A DNA stretch of 64,000 nucleotides. It comes from Coffea arabica. Lineage: Eukaryota > Streptophyta > Magnoliopsida > Gentianales > Rubiaceae. Each line of letters starts with the position of its first letter. Within the stretch, counting starts at the first letter, position 1. The stretch spans positions 9,610,001 through 9,674,000 of the forward strand of contig NC_092329.1 in assembly GCF_036785885.1 (NCBI RefSeq). Reading direction: 5' to 3'. Under the pieces are notes generated by a model that had not been told where the DNA came from, did no database searches, and was given only the letters and a program-made list of their open reading frames with translations. This document shows, piece by piece, positions 12,393 through 25,293 of the stretch. Made by a program: the position numbers and the translations under genes.

Positions 12393-14601
12393 ATGGACAT
12401 GGCCAGCTTCAACAATCAATTTGTAACCAACTCAATGCAGGATCACCAAGTTGATGATGGATTTTTTGACATTAAACCTTTTCTTTCCGAGGTTTTCCCT
12501 GCAATATCATACTGTAATTCAGACAGTATTCCGATTCAGATGCCTCAGACTTGCATGAAACAGAAATTCAAGCAGCTTAACGACACCAATTTGAGCCCTT
12601 CACACCCTACAGTTGAATCAAATCTAAAGGGCTCATCTCCATTCTCTAATACGCAACTTATTTCTTTTGGAAAATCAAGTCCATACTCATCAGATGGTGA
12701 GAAATCATACGGTAAGAGTTACAAATCATGGAGTATTACATGAAATTATAAACTTCCCATATTTGATGAATAACTCTTCTGATGAGAACCGTTTCCATTT
12801 CTCAGAAGATGAAATTGTTTACAATAGCAGAATCCCCATAAGGAGAACGCCAATTCAAGCTCAATATCATGTTCAGGCAGAAAGGAAGCGAAGAGAAAAG
12901 CTGAGTGACCTCTTCATAGCTCTTTCAAAACTTGTTCCAGGCCTCAAAAAGGTATTCGTTCTCAGATTCTTAGCTTAAATCTGGCGCATAAAATTTTTCT
13001 ACATCTCCTTTCTTTTTCATTCAAGAATTGATACACAGATGATCAAACCAGTGATTATTAGCTGCCCCCAGAGACAGTAAAACTTCTGATCCCCATGAAC
13101 ATGGTCTTATGCTGTCAATTGCCAAGACTGATTACTGTCATCTTGAGAAGGCTCTGTAATTGTGTGAAGTAAAGCGGAACAAACACAAGGCCTTGTTTTG
13201 CCTGTAGTGTTAACAACGCTGTTATCGTTATTCATGTTTTATCTCATCATATTCCTGGCCCTCAACCTTCGGTAAACAGCCCGGTGGGGGATCCTATCAG
13301 CACATGCATCTTGTATTTAACCTTTTCTCAAAGATTCGTAGATTGATGTCCTTCAAGAAACTGAAGTCATATTTTAACGTGAAAACAAGCGGATGTGGCC
13401 TTATTTGATTTATGAAAAGTTAGTCTATTGATGTGATCCAATTGTGGCATGAGCTGCTGATGACCATTGGATTCCTCATTTAATATGCGTCATCAAACTT
13501 CAGCATACATTTTGACAATATCGAATGAGAAGTTTATTAGCTATAGCATACATAGTTAATGTCAGTTTATTAGCTGAAACAACATCGTTTTATTCATCAA
13601 ATTCATTTCGTTTAAATTCAGCTGGACAAGGCTTCTGTCCTTGAAGATGCAAACAAGCACATTAAAGAACTCCAAGAACGTTTGAAGACTCTGGAGGAAG
13701 AGAAAAAGAACAACTCCAAAGCACCCGAAATCATGGTAGAAAGATGTATTATCTCTACATGCAGTGGTAATACTTCTTCCTTCAAAGGCGCCACACTAGA
13801 ACTAATCCCTGAGATCAAGGTTAAAATCCAGGGCAAAAACGTGCTTGTAAAAATCCTGTGCGAGAAAAAATACCAGGGATCCATATCAAGCATGTCAAGT
13901 GAACTTGAGAAACTACATCTTACCATCCTGGATTCCAGAATCTTAAGATTTGGTTGTTGTACACTTGACATTACTCTTAAGGCTCAGGTACTTTCTACAT
14001 CCTTTCTCGAATTCTCGACTGAAATAATCCCTAATGGTTTCTACTAAGATATATGGTATGGAATATGGATACTAATGTTTCTGCATCTTCTTTCCTAAAT
14101 ATCTTTGCTAATCCTTCAAAATATTATGAAATCTTTCATCCCAAATTTCCCATCCTGCAATACAGCAATTTGACATGATCAGCAAAGAGCTACTACTTCT
14201 ATATATTTTTGTCTTTATTCTTTTCCCTCCATTGTTTGTAACAGTAATTAACAACCTTCTACCGGCATTTGGAAAGGGGATAGCCAATTAATCCCGCAAG
14301 GTTGAAAAAGTTAATTTTTTTTTTGAGAAATTGAACTCCATTTCTCTAACTTTCTTTGAAAAATAATTTTTTTGGTGCCACACAAAGTTTTCAGATAGTT
14401 TAATAAAGCGTCCTTATGTCTTTTACTGCAATAATATGTATGTATGTATGTATGCATAGTTCTACTTTCAGTCGCATACTGCATATAATAACCTCATGAA
14501 TCATCTCCATTACATTTTTGCAGGTGGACAATGAATTCTCCGTAACAATGAAGGACATTATAGAGCATCTTCAACAAGGCATATTCCAATTGCACTCATG
14601 A
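12393..14601 (+). CDS. bHLH transcription factor, subgroup IVa (bHLH18/19/20/25, NAI1-like)
   Basis: Four exons give an uninterrupted frame of 302 residues: 12393-12711, 12806-12951, 13622-13987 and 14524-14601 (TGA). Exon 1 ends in phase 1 at TAC-G before GTAAGA, and exon 2 restores the frame with a 94-bp intron. A weaker alternative donor exists at 12697. The basic helix-loop-helix spans the exon 2/3 junction: H, E and R of the H-E-R G-box-contact set are present (HVQAERKRREKL), then LFIALSKLVPGLKK and LDKASVLEDANKHIKEL. The loop Met usual in the family (MDKASVL) is Leu here. A coiled coil (LQERLKTLEEEKKN) and a C-terminal ACT-like region (exons 3-4) follow. Subgroup members are nuclear E/G-box-binding regulators, of ER bodies, iron or jasmonate responses among others. 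Which role applies here cannot be told. Confidence 0.9.
14434..14453. repeat. (TATG)n microsatellite in the last bHLH intron
   Basis: A TATG tetranucleotide run in the intron between exons 3 and 4. Confidence 0.85.
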
Positions 14602-16289
14602 CGCTCTAAACAAGTTCTTCTCTGAAGATTATGTCCACTTTAACCCCCCAGTAGCTGGTCACTTTCAAAAAAGTAATTTTTTTTGTCTATTTTTTCTCAC
14701 CATAACGTCTGTATGCAGATCAAGGCCTTTTTGCTCATCACTTGTTCTTAAACTTTGTTAATTACCATCCCTATCTTTGACCATGTTCAATCACCCACAT
14801 GTGTTCCAAATCCATGAACTAAACCAAGTGAAAGTGAGCTTTTTTGGACGTTACAACAAGTGGTTGACCTTTAGATTCCTCCCTCGTGTACTATGTCATC
14901 TTCTCAATAGATTAGACCAAACAAGAAAGAGGAAAAAAAAAGTGTGTTTTCCCTATTGATTGTTATGGATTAAGTGTTCCAATTTAATACGATTTACAGT
15001 TAGAATAATTACACTTGCATGTACAAATATTTTACAGGTATTGAAAACATTAAAAAATTACGCAAATTCAGGATTAATTATTCGCGGAACATGGATTAGT
15101 CCAACCTTGTCGAAAAAAGAAGGAAAATGTGACCTATTCGAAACTGAAATCGAAAATAGAAAGACACAAGTGTTGTACAGTGCCTCTCATTCATTTTTTT
15201 GTGCTGCTCCGACAAGAAACATCCTACTGTTTACGTGTGTTTAGCAAACCCAATGATCGGACAAAATTGACAGGCTATGAATTATTGTCAAATGAAGTTA
15301 TTATTTGAAAATAGCCCCTGTACTATGTTGAATTGCAAATTGCTCATTCTTGACCAATTCTACTACAAACTCCAACCACAAATTTGTAATTTTTTCATCT
15401 CATCCTCTCCAATCTCTTCCTTTGGCTATTCACCTCCTATAATTGGGTGTATATTAATCTTAGTTTCAGCCCCTTATTCATCATGATTAGTCCTGATTTG
15501 TCTTAGTTTTGTGAATTTAGCCTGAGTAAAATTGTCATTTGAAATCAAACAAAATAGCAGTGAATAAGTTTCGCCAAAAAAAAAAAAAAAAAAGGTAATC
15601 ACCTAACTGTGTGCCTCTGTGGTAATTGAGGTTTGGGGTAAAGATGAGGAGGTGGAATGGAACATCAAAGTGGATAGCGTTCATCAGTAGGTCGAACTGA
15701 AAATCAAACTGGGATTATGGTGGTGCGGTGGTGTTTGGAATCAGTAATTGCGGTCAACAATTAAATTGACGAAACATCTAAAGTTAGTGGGAGACAATGC
15801 AAAACAAACGGATAACCGGCTTAACAAGTATCCTTTTCCGTTCACTATGAATGAAGCATGAAGATTTGTCCCTAACTCCAAGTTATGGACTGTGACACAG
15901 CAACACTAATATTTTTCCTTCTTAAAATACTCTCTAAATCACGAAAGTATGAGGGGGTCCATGTTTTTTTTTTTTTTGGTATAGAAAAATTTGCACGGGT
16001 TTGAATCCGGTCACCACTACGGGGTATATAGATTACTTGTAAAAGTTCTTACAGATCGTCCAAACACTGAGCTGATTGTGCCCAGTTAAAATGCACAAGC
16101 ACAATTGAGTCTTGGGTGCAGAAACAGAGAAGTCAAAATACTTAGACCGGAAAGTTTTATGAAATTAATAGAGACTTCTATGCTATTATTGACCCACAGA
16201 GTCGTGAAAGCATCAGTATCCTAATTAGATCAGGGACTAGTTTGTAGATAACATATAGGACTCACATAGAAAATGATGGATGACCTAGA
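14602..16289. other. bHLH 3' flank and intergenic DNA
   Basis: Contains an oligo(A) run near 15575 and an oligo(T) run near 15967. The second is followed by a tRNA box-B-like GGGTTTGAATCC, a possible degenerate SINE. No gene seen. Confidence 0.5.
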
Positions 16290-18701
16290 GAAAAATTAAA
16301 TACTATTATACAAAAAATTGATGATGTATATATTTGATGGAGCTGTGGAGTCCTTCTTGATGGAATGGAGGGAGAAATCTGAAAAAAATTTCCTAAAGAT
16401 ATGTGGGCACGAGCCAGAATAATAAAAATTTGAAGGGTGGGTGAGACCAAAAAAAAAACAGATTTCAAGAACTGGAAGAGTTAAATTAATAAACTAATTG
16501 ATAAAAAAAATTCGATGAGGGCTGTCAATTAGTTCATTTCCAGAACTGGAATGCACTCACGATTGAACCAAATATGGACTCCGCAAAGAGGCATATTGCA
16601 CATAAACAATTCAAAAGCCATTTCCTGAATCATGGGAGCTGAAATCAGCATTGATTATGCTTCTCAAACCCTCCCAGAAGGCATAAATATATATAGTACA
16701 ATTTTTTTTTTTTAAATGAAGTTAATGGTTACATCGGGAGTCCACTCACAAGTATTGTATTCCTGCTTAATTTATTGCTTGAGAGTTTAGGAACAAAAGC
16801 TACATCTTACTTTAGGGTTGCAATACCCAACTCTGTAGACATTATTAAAAATACCTATTTCCTTCCTAATAATATGCCCAAAATTCACTTCCTTGGTGCA
16901 TAAATTGACAATTTTCTTTTTCTTTGCCTATCTCTAATTCTTTAGAGCTTTCGAGTGCATTAACTTTAGGTCAAATTGCATTCTCTCATCCAGTTTTGAG
17001 AAAGTTTTTATCCTCGTCTGTTGGTAAAGATCATTTAAAAAAAAAAAAAAAAAGGCCTGTTTGATGAGAACTAGAGAGACTCATCAATTTCTCAGCTTGC
17101 CAAAATATATCTATAGATAAACACAAGAAAAATAAAGGCTAATTAAAGAATAGTTGGCACGCTATAAAAACAGGAAGATATCTTGCATTATTCAAGTCGT
17201 TATTTGGCATTTTTCTCAGCATCGTGGAGGCCAGTCAGCTGAAAGTTGGATAATATTGCTGATCATAATTATCCCAGACAACAAGACACTCCTATCAATT
17301 AGGCCGTGGACATTTCAACAGCCAAAAGATCGAGATAGAAATTGGGTTTTTCTTTCTTTTTTTTTTTTTGGGAAAAAAATTGGTTTTTCTTTTGTTGTTG
17401 ACAATTTGATCGATCAAGTAGTTAATTAACTTAATTAGTCAAGGTACTTGTTAATGGATGTGCATGCTTCATACCAGCTTGAACATTGAAAAAGTTGCAG
17501 AAACAATTTTGACTCTAGATCTCCCATAATTAAGTTACATATCTTTAATTAGCTCCTTAATTATAGATATAAGCTGGATTCTTGAAACTTAAAGGATAAC
17601 ATAGAAAAGAGGGTACAGATTGGCTTGCATTGACAAGTCTTGCAGGTTCTAAAGGGCTCATTGCGTTTTCAACTAACTAAGCAGAGATGGCACCAGCTCA
17701 GCTATGGACTTTTTCATTCTCCATACAAAATGATTGCAATTCGCTTATTTTGCATATGTAAATAAAAGTAGAGTGAAGAGGGAATGAGTCTAGAATCAAA
17801 TAGCCAAAGCATCATTCACACCACCTGGAATATATCATAGTGAGAGAAAGGCTACTTTATGGTCTGTTTAATGTAATTATTAGTTTCCTCAGTTGAACAA
17901 ACACTACTAGACTGTTTGGTGCATGGATTGTCATGGGTATTACAGATTTGAAAAACAGAAAAAAAAAATTGAAGATATCAAGGATCTTATTATTTATTCC
18001 TGGTAAAGCCTTCCAATTTGGTGAATAACTTACTTATTCATGATGCAACCCAAAAAAAAAAAAAGAAATAATTTTATTCATAAAAAATTCGATAAGTTTG
18101 CGAATTACTTATTCATATCCAGAACTGGGAACACCTTGTCATGAATCATGTGAAGCTACCGTTATTTTTCTTCTTAAAAGTTAAAATTTGAATTGCTATT
18201 TTCTGGAGTTTTTATAAAACAAAAAATACTGTAGAGATTTAATGTATGTGAGGTAAAAAATATAATTGAGAAATGTGTCCATGAAAAACATAAAAATTTT
18301 TTGGAGAAAAATAACTTTCCAAATAAGGCTTATTTTCTCTTCGCAAAATCCATTGCCGTGATATATAAAATCTTTAATAATTCTCACCGGCCATTGACCT
18401 TTTTTATAGCATAAATTTCCGGTTTAGGGTTGAATAAAAGTCTTCAAAAAGCTTTTCCCGGTACATCTTATTTCTCGGGCATGCATATAAAGACAAGTTG
18501 ACATTGTGCAGCAGACAGTTAAATGAAGATGTATTCTTTTTTTTTTGACTTAAATGAAGATATTAGTTGGACAAACTCCATCGAACCATCATTGTTCATT
18601 TTCAGTTTCGCAAAAGGAATCATATTGTGTCGTTAATCCTTTTTTCTATACTCTTTTTTAAAGAATACAACTAACTCACTAGGGAAGGATCATATTACAA
18701 A

Positions 18702-19171
18702 GGATAAATTATATTTTACCTCCCTGTAGTTTACCTCTTTTTTACATAACCATATAGTTTCAAAAACTATACATAACCCTTTTATAGTTTGGATTAAAGT
18801 GTCAAATTGACAAAAATAGTCACTCGTAACGGCGTCACCTAAAATGTCAAAATTACCCTTATGTAAAATAGAAAATTATGTATTAACCAAGAGGGGTTAT
18901 GTGTATATTTTAAAAATCATAAGGGGGTTATATGGTAAAGTATTAAAGCATAAGGGGTTATATGGTAAAATATAAAAATCATACGGGATTAATATGTCAT
19001 GTATTTATAAGGGTAATTTCGACATTTTTAGAAGTTCCGTTACGAGTGACTATTTCCCTCACTTTGACACTTTAATCCAAATCATGAGGGGGTTATGTAT
19101 AGCTTTTGAAACCATAGGGGAGTTATGTAAAAAAAAGGGTAAACCACAGGGGGGTAAAATGTAATTTACCC
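18702..19171. mobile_element. Mutator-like MITE with 9-bp target duplication
   Basis: A 470-bp element bounded by a perfect 9-bp direct repeat TATTACAAA (18693-18701 and 19172-19180), the size typical of the Mutator superfamily. The left end GGATAAATTATATTTTACC and the right end, reverse-complemented, GGGTAAATTACATTTTACC start imperfect terminal inverted repeats of well over 100 bp. These include TTTACATAAC and AGTCACTCGTAACGG-like phrases. There is no coding capacity. Confidence 0.92.
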
Positions 19172-19623
19172 TATTACAAACCATCAGAAATTGACACACA
19201 AGTTAGAAATTAGAGATTTTGAGTTTTAATTCCCCTACCCATTCCTCGTTAATTTCTTGAATCCTGCCCTCTCCTCTTGAATTTTGTTGAAACAAAATTA
19301 CAAAAAAAAAGTTAATGATTGAGTGAACCCTAACATATTACTAGACGGAACTCACATACAATGAGACATACCCTCCATGGTCTCTTGATCATGTTGATAA
19401 TTTTACAGACATATGTGATTACTCCCTCATGTTGATACAATTGTGCAGACATATTTGATAAATTCCTCAATAAGTAATTCGTACATACTAATGATGAAGA
19501 AACTGAGGCCCTCATTTTATTGCCTCTGGTCAAACGCTACAGCAGCTTTACAAGGGAATTAACTGATACAATCATGAAATGCAATAACCAGCGCAGGTTG
19601 GACCTGGACATTTCGAAATTGAT

Positions 19624-19697
19624 CAAGGAATCTTCTCTTGTTGACAAATTGATCAAATTACAAGGAATCTTCTCTTGTTGACAAATTGATCAAGTTT
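19624..19697 (+). repeat. 37-bp tandem duplication
   Basis: Two adjacent 37-bp copies beginning CAAGGAATCTTCTCTTGTTG differ only in the last few bases. They lie within block D. Confidence 0.9.
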
Positions 19698-20522
19698 GAA
19701 AGCTGAGTTGGTAATTTGGCCTTTCTTAATTTACGTGCATGCTTCACACCAACTTCAACGTTGAAAAGTAGCAGAGCCAATCTCAAGGCTTTAGATCTCC
19801 GTTACCCCTTTTTGGCTCTTTCATGATCTAAACCTCAACATATGCTGCTGGATTCGTGAGTAGTATATAAAATATTGATTTGCTCTCTTTGAGGGTATCC
19901 CTTTTTTCTTCTGTTATTGATGAATAATATATAGTGTGCCTCGATCTCCCTGCCATTAAGCATAATCTATATCTAGTGTATGCATGTCTTATTGTACACG
20001 CAAAAAGGGACAATAAATATATGGACAGAGACATACAAACAAACATTACACACAGACATAAAAAAGACACTAGATCTACATTATGCTTAAGGGCTGGAAT
20101 TAGGGAAAGATGAGAGAAACAAAGTCACATTTAACAAGTGAATGAATATACATCTTGTTGTAAATTAGTTACATGTTATAGCCACCGTATTACAATTGAT
20201 ATGAATCATTGTGCATTTAGTAATTGGTCCATGCTCATGGAGCAATATTAGTTTGCCCCTCATACATTATAGTCCGTATAAGTTAGTGTACATGGAGTTG
20301 TATTTGTACATAGATAATACCGTTGTCTTAGAGTAAAAGTAAGGTGATGTGAATCATTAATCATATTGATAAGCGTAATAATAGGATTTGGTATACGAGT
20401 AATGTGTGATTCATAACACATTATAAATGGTAATATACATTTATATTGGCGTTTATGTACATACTATTCATGAAATGTTGCAAATTAGGGTGTTTGATAC
20501 ATAATTGGCAGGAGTAGAAGTA

Positions 20523-22865
20523 ATGGATTGCAGCAAATTGGCAGAAAATGGGACCCCTGAATTAGGAATGGAGTTCAACAGTGAAGAGGATGCGTACAAG
20601 TTTTACAACAAGTATGCCTTTAAAATGGGTTTCAGTGTACGTAAAGACTATCTGAATAAAGACAAAGACGGCATGACCACGTCTAGGAGATATAGTTGCT
20701 GCAAGGAAGGTGTGAAACGCAAGTACGAAGGTGATGTGATGCCAAAGAGGACACGAGCGCCGACGAAAACAGGGTGTGGAGCTAAGATGGTTATCGTGTT
20801 GTTTAGAGGGACAATGAAGTACCGTGTGCATGACCTTGTCTTAGAGCATAATCATGAGTTGCACATTGCTCAATGTGCTCACATGATGCCATCACAAAGA
20901 AAAGTGAGTGTGGCTCAAGGATTCCAAACTGAAATAAGCGAGGATGCTGGGTTTTCATTGAAACAGAGCCATGAGCTTATGGGAACGGAAGCAGGTGGGA
21001 TGGGTAATGTGGGATATACTCGGGATGATCTTAAACGATATCTTCGAACAAGACGGGAAAGGAGCTTGAAATATGGAGAAGCAGGTAGCATGCTGAATTA
21101 TTTTCAAGAGCAAACACTCGAGAATCCATCCTTTTTTCATGCCGTACAGCTGGACTGTGAAGAACAAATAACGAATATCTTTTGGGCTGATGCAGGAATG
21201 TTAATTGACTACAACTTTTTTGGAGACGTAGTCACATTCGACACAACCTACAAAACAAATAAAGAATACCGGCCACTTGGAGTATTTGTGGGTTTTAACC
21301 AGCATAGGCAAATTGTGATATTCGGTGCTGCCCTTATGTATGATGAGACGATAGATTCTTTCAAATGGGTGTTTGGTACATTTTTAGAAGCAATGTGCGG
21401 AAAACATCCAAGTACCATACTAACCGACCAAGATCACGCCATGGCAGCCGCTCTTTCAATTGTCATGCCTGAAACATTTCATGATCTATGTACGTTTCAC
21501 ATAAGGCGTAATTTTATGAAACATCTTGGCAATCATTACAAGGAAAATAGTGATCTTCCATACATGTTTGGTGCCTGCATGTATGAGTTTCAAGAAGTGG
21601 AACAATTCAATAGGGTGTGGGAGGCGATGGTGAAGAAACACAATCTTGAAAATAATGAATGGCTCTCGGGGTTGTACAAAATTCGTGATAAATGGGCAAG
21701 GTGCATGATGAAAGAAAGATGGACTGCGGGAATGCGAAGCACCCAACTCAGCGAAAGCCTAAATGCAGCAATTAAAAATCATTTGAAACTGGATCATGAC
21801 CTTGTGCAGTTCTTTAGACATTTCAATCAGGTGGTTGATGAAAAGAGACATAATGAACTGATCGCAGAATATGAAATGAGGCAAAAGCTCCCCATGGTAG
21901 GGTTAAGGCAAACACCTATGCTTGTGCATGCATCAGAGACGTATTCACCAACCGTATTTGTTGCATTCCAAAATGAATATGGCGAGTCAACAGCTATGGT
22001 TATATTGAGACAACAAGATGCAGCGATGTTTGTGGAGTTTACGGTCATGAGGTATGATGGAGGACCTGAAAGAACAGTAGTATTCAATCGGAATGATCTA
22101 AGTGTACGTTGCAGTTGCAAAAAATACGAGAATGAAGGCATTTTATGTGGGCACGCGTTGAAGGTGTTTGATACCGTGGGCATAAAAATAATTCCTCCTG
22201 AATACATTAAGAGGCGATGGACAAAAAGAGCTCGGGCTGGAGATTGTTTTGATCGGCGAGGACAGGAAGTTGTGGCTGATCCTAAAGTCATGATTTCAAC
22301 TCGTTATCGGGAGCTCGCTCCAGCCATGATTAAGGTCGCAACTCGAGCAGCAATGTCGAAGGACACCAGCAAAGTAGCAATCACTGTCATATCCGATTTG
22401 TCAAAGAGAGTTGAGCTCCTCCTCTCAGAAAGTGAAGAGCAACATTTGCAAAATCAAAAAAATCTGAATATGGAGGAACGAGATAAAATTGAAATTGTAA
22501 ATGAAATGGGGGAGGCAGTAGTCGCAAGAGACATTAAAAAACGAGGCGGTGGGAAGAAAAGTAAAGTGATGCGAAGTTGGGTCGATAAATTTGACAGAGT
22601 AAAAAGAAAATCTAGATTATCAAGAACTACACAGACTACGGTATGGATCAAATTTTGGTACTTGGGGAACATTTATGCTAAAACTAAGTTATTGTTATAC
22701 TATTAACTAAAGTTTAGGTAACATTCATTATGAAATAATATTATTGTCGTGTCAATACTGTAGGTCTCAGAATCGGAGCCGACATCGGTTTCATTTGAGG
22801 AATACATGTTTATGGGATGCCGTTCATCTACTGACTCTGTTTCGGTTAATATAAAATGGACATAA
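20523..22865 (+). CDS. FAR1/FHY3-like MULE transposase
   Basis: A long exon from ATG 20523 to 22640 (706 codons) contains, in order: a FAR1 DNA-binding zinc-finger domain (about residues 15-115, EEDAYKFYNKYAFKMGFSVR through LEHNHEL); a MULE DDE transposase domain with DTTYKTN and TDQDHAM for the first two Asp and a SESLNAAIK Glu; and a SWIM zinc finger CSCKKY...CGHALKVF. A donor GTATGG at 22641 and an acceptor TGTAG ending at 22763 add a 34-codon exon 22764-22865 (TAA), so the protein is about 739 residues. Reading through the donor instead gives a short unrelated tail to 22706. A non-coding 5' exon is possible, since GGCAG just upstream is a good acceptor. All signature residues are present and no stop interrupts the frame. 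It could be an active transposase or a domesticated FRS-like regulator; neighbouring accessory genes favour the transposon. Confidence 0.88.
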
Positions 22866-24660
22866 CTCTTACTTTTATTTGGATGTTTCTAACAACATAA
22901 ATAGTTGCATTGATGTTACATTGTGTGATAATGTTGTTACGGCCGTCATCCCTCCTGATATATGTATTTTGTTTGTCTTATACAATGATTTGGCCCATAC
23001 GAAACTTGTAGACGCATTCAATGAGTCAGACAGTGAATGGCCCTCCAAATGTTGTTGCTCCCGATACCGATGAAAGTCAAACGGTATGCATGCATTTAGT
23101 AGTTAAAATAAAACCTTCTTGTTCATGTAGTAGAGCTACCTTTTTTTCTTTAATTGTAACGGTGGGCTCCCGAAGGCTGTCAAATCATGCAAATTATGTA
23201 GTTAACGTATGTTCGCTTTAATAACGTATTATTTTTTATTATTTCAAGATCCACCGTTTGGCTAATCAGGGGCCTCCTGCAAGTGTCCCTACAGAATGGA
23301 TGCATCTCAGATTTTCTATTTTTTTCAAGCATAACTCCATCAGAGATGTCTTAATGGTCTGATATATCATTTTTGTTATAATGTCTAGTCCAATTTAACT
23401 TTATAAGTGAGCAATATAGGCACTGGTAATGATTTGTTGACAGTCGATTACTTATACTATATAATGTAGGAGGAGCGTGGGATAATTTCAACACACTGTG
23501 ATGTTGATGCATATCATGTATTTGCACCATCACCTCAGGTGATAAACTTTTATCGTTACAGCACATATTTATGTAATGTTATTAATTGGAGACTTGGATA
23601 TCGTATATCATTAATCGTATGTTTTATTAATAATATTTGCTGATTTGCCATCGTTACGCATTTCAGGGAAGAAATAACACACAGGGATTGCAACTACGCG
23701 TTGACGTCGCCTCCCCCCAAAATGAGGTTGATGAATGATGTGTAACTATACATTTTGAACGAGACATTAAGTGGTTATCCCAACTTGAGAATGCTGCATA
23801 TGTACGTTACAAGCAGTTAATAAGCTGTTACAACTTGTTGACGAGATTATACAGGCACCATTGATGTTTCACTCTTTTCAAATTTAGACAAATGGATTAC
23901 AATTGTAATCGCATCTAATGTTAGTAGTCATCAATAGTTTGTATTGGGTTGTATAAAATTGTTAGAAAATTATAAAGTTGGTAGAAAATTGAAGTAACAA
24001 TTTTACAATAGAATTAAACGTATTTTTTGTGATCGGATATTTTTCACTAAATCGACCATAACAGTTGAATGGTTATCGTGATATGTATACCATTCTACTA
24101 CATTCAATTGCATACCTTAATAACATATTTATTGGCATAGATCGCACCGCCAAAGGTACGATATATAGGATAACACAATCTAAAGTCTAAATTGTCTTGA
24201 TTTTGTTATGATGATAAATTCGAATTATTATTGGGCTATTTTTATAAAACATTATCATTTAGGCCATTTGTTTTGCATCGCTTGGCGAATTTAGTGCACC
24301 ATTGACATGATATATCACAGGCACATCAATTGGTATTACAAGTTTTTAGGTTAATTAAATTATGGTCAAGTCAGGTCACGACCACATGTTGGTAATAGGT
24401 GCGCATAAGAAAATGATTTCTTGGAGAACTAATTTGTAACGTTAAAATGAAGTTTTACAATGCAACAAAAAAGGAAGAACGAACAGTACACAATGGATTA
24501 CAACCAGTTAGGGATATGTTACTGTTACGTTACAACTAGTTACGACTGTTTAACAGGCATGATTAATATCCAAATATGGTAAGCAATTTGTTTGAGTAGA
24601 GATTATAATGAGTATAGTTTTACCGCTACCCTAACAAACATTGAACTACATCCCTTGTTA
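22866..24660. other. Intergenic part of the MULE locus
   Basis: AT-rich sequence with several GTTACAA/TTACAACTAGTTAC phrases. One segment (about 23801-23870, GTTACAAGCAGTTAATAAGC and onward) recurs in altered form near 25698. No convincing gene. Confidence 0.5.
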
Positions 24661-25293
24661 TCAGTTGTATCCCATACAACACCTGGGAACGCCGTCATGC
24701 ATTAGACAATGGGGTATGTACCTTTGAAAGTCATCGTCGCTTGATTCAGTAAAGTCAGATAGGTCCGGATCGGATATAAGCATGGGATCTGCTAAAATGT
24801 GCTGAACATCAAATTGTTTTCTAATACCATGTCTTTTTGCGGCTTGGATCTCGTGAAACCTGTGAAGCCTACGCTCCATCTGCATAACTTCTCGCTGTAG
24901 TCTATGTAATACGCTTGCATCATTGGCTTGTGGTCCTATAATAAGATCCGCCGACCTTGTTCTCGGGACGCGGAGGCCATGCCAGCGACAAAGTACCTCT
25001 AATTCCATTCTTCGCTCACGAACAGGCTCCCATATGGGTTCATGGTTCATAACGGAATAGCCAGACGGTAGATGATTATTGACGGTATTTTTAAAAATGT
25101 GACCAGCTAGTCCCAGAGAGTTGTTGGTGTTAAGCGGAGCATTCTTGAACTCGCGTTTGGTACCATATAAAATCCTCCCGTCTGGTGTTTCGTACTTGCT
25201 GATGGCATTTGTTGGACCCAACGATACTTTCCGTCTTTTTTGCCGAACATTTGATGGTGAGCTTGTATGAGATCCTTCGTTTGTGGATTGCAT
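24661..25293 (-). CDS. Unknown 210-residue protein of the MULE locus
   Basis: A single open frame begins ATG and ends TAA. The N-terminus is Ser/Thr-rich with a basic patch (RQKRRKVS) that could be a nuclear localisation signal. A middle part contains WEPVRERRMELEVLCRWHGL, followed by a heptad-like LHRLQREVMQMERRLHRF helix and an acidic, Ser-rich segment (SDPDLSDFTESSDDDF). I recognise no family. A 210-codon open frame in AT-rich DNA with this ordered character is probably real coding sequence, perhaps one exon of a longer gene. It converges on the transposase. Confidence 0.5.
   Translation of the reverse strand: MQSTNEGSHTSSPSNVRQKRRKVSLGPTNAISKYETPDGRILYGTKREFKNAPLNTNNSLGLAGHIFKNTVNNHLPSGYSVMNHEPIWEPVRERRMELEVLCRWHGLRVPRTRSADLIIGPQANDASVLHRLQREVMQMERRLHRFHEIQAAKRHGIRKQFDVQHILADPMLISDPDLSDFTESSDDDFQRYIPHCLMHDGVPRCCMGYN

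Larger units (their letters stand above)
16290..20000 (+). repeat. Duplicated block, copy 2 (sub-blocks C and D)
   Basis: This is the direct repeat of 3.9-9.0 kb, about 12.4 kb downstream. It lacks the roughly 0.7 kb around the hAT-like MITE seen in copy 1. It carries its own private insertion, the Mutator-like MITE at 18702-19171. Divergence is high (many substitutions and small indels), so the duplication is old. Confidence 0.75.

Noticed and set aside
12393..12978. Apparent frameshift between two overlapping bHLH reading frames
   Set aside because: A 94-bp intron (GTAAGA donor at 12712, CTCAG acceptor ending 12805) joins the frames in correct phase, so no mutation is needed.
15967..16025. 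Box-B-like GGGTTTGAATCC next to an oligo(T) run
   Set aside because: Could be a SINE remnant, but no box A, clear tail direction or target duplication was found.
20505..20522. TTG as the start of the transposase
   Set aside because: Nuclear genes rarely use TTG; the in-frame ATG at 20523 is preferred, and GGCAG upstream may be a splice acceptor.
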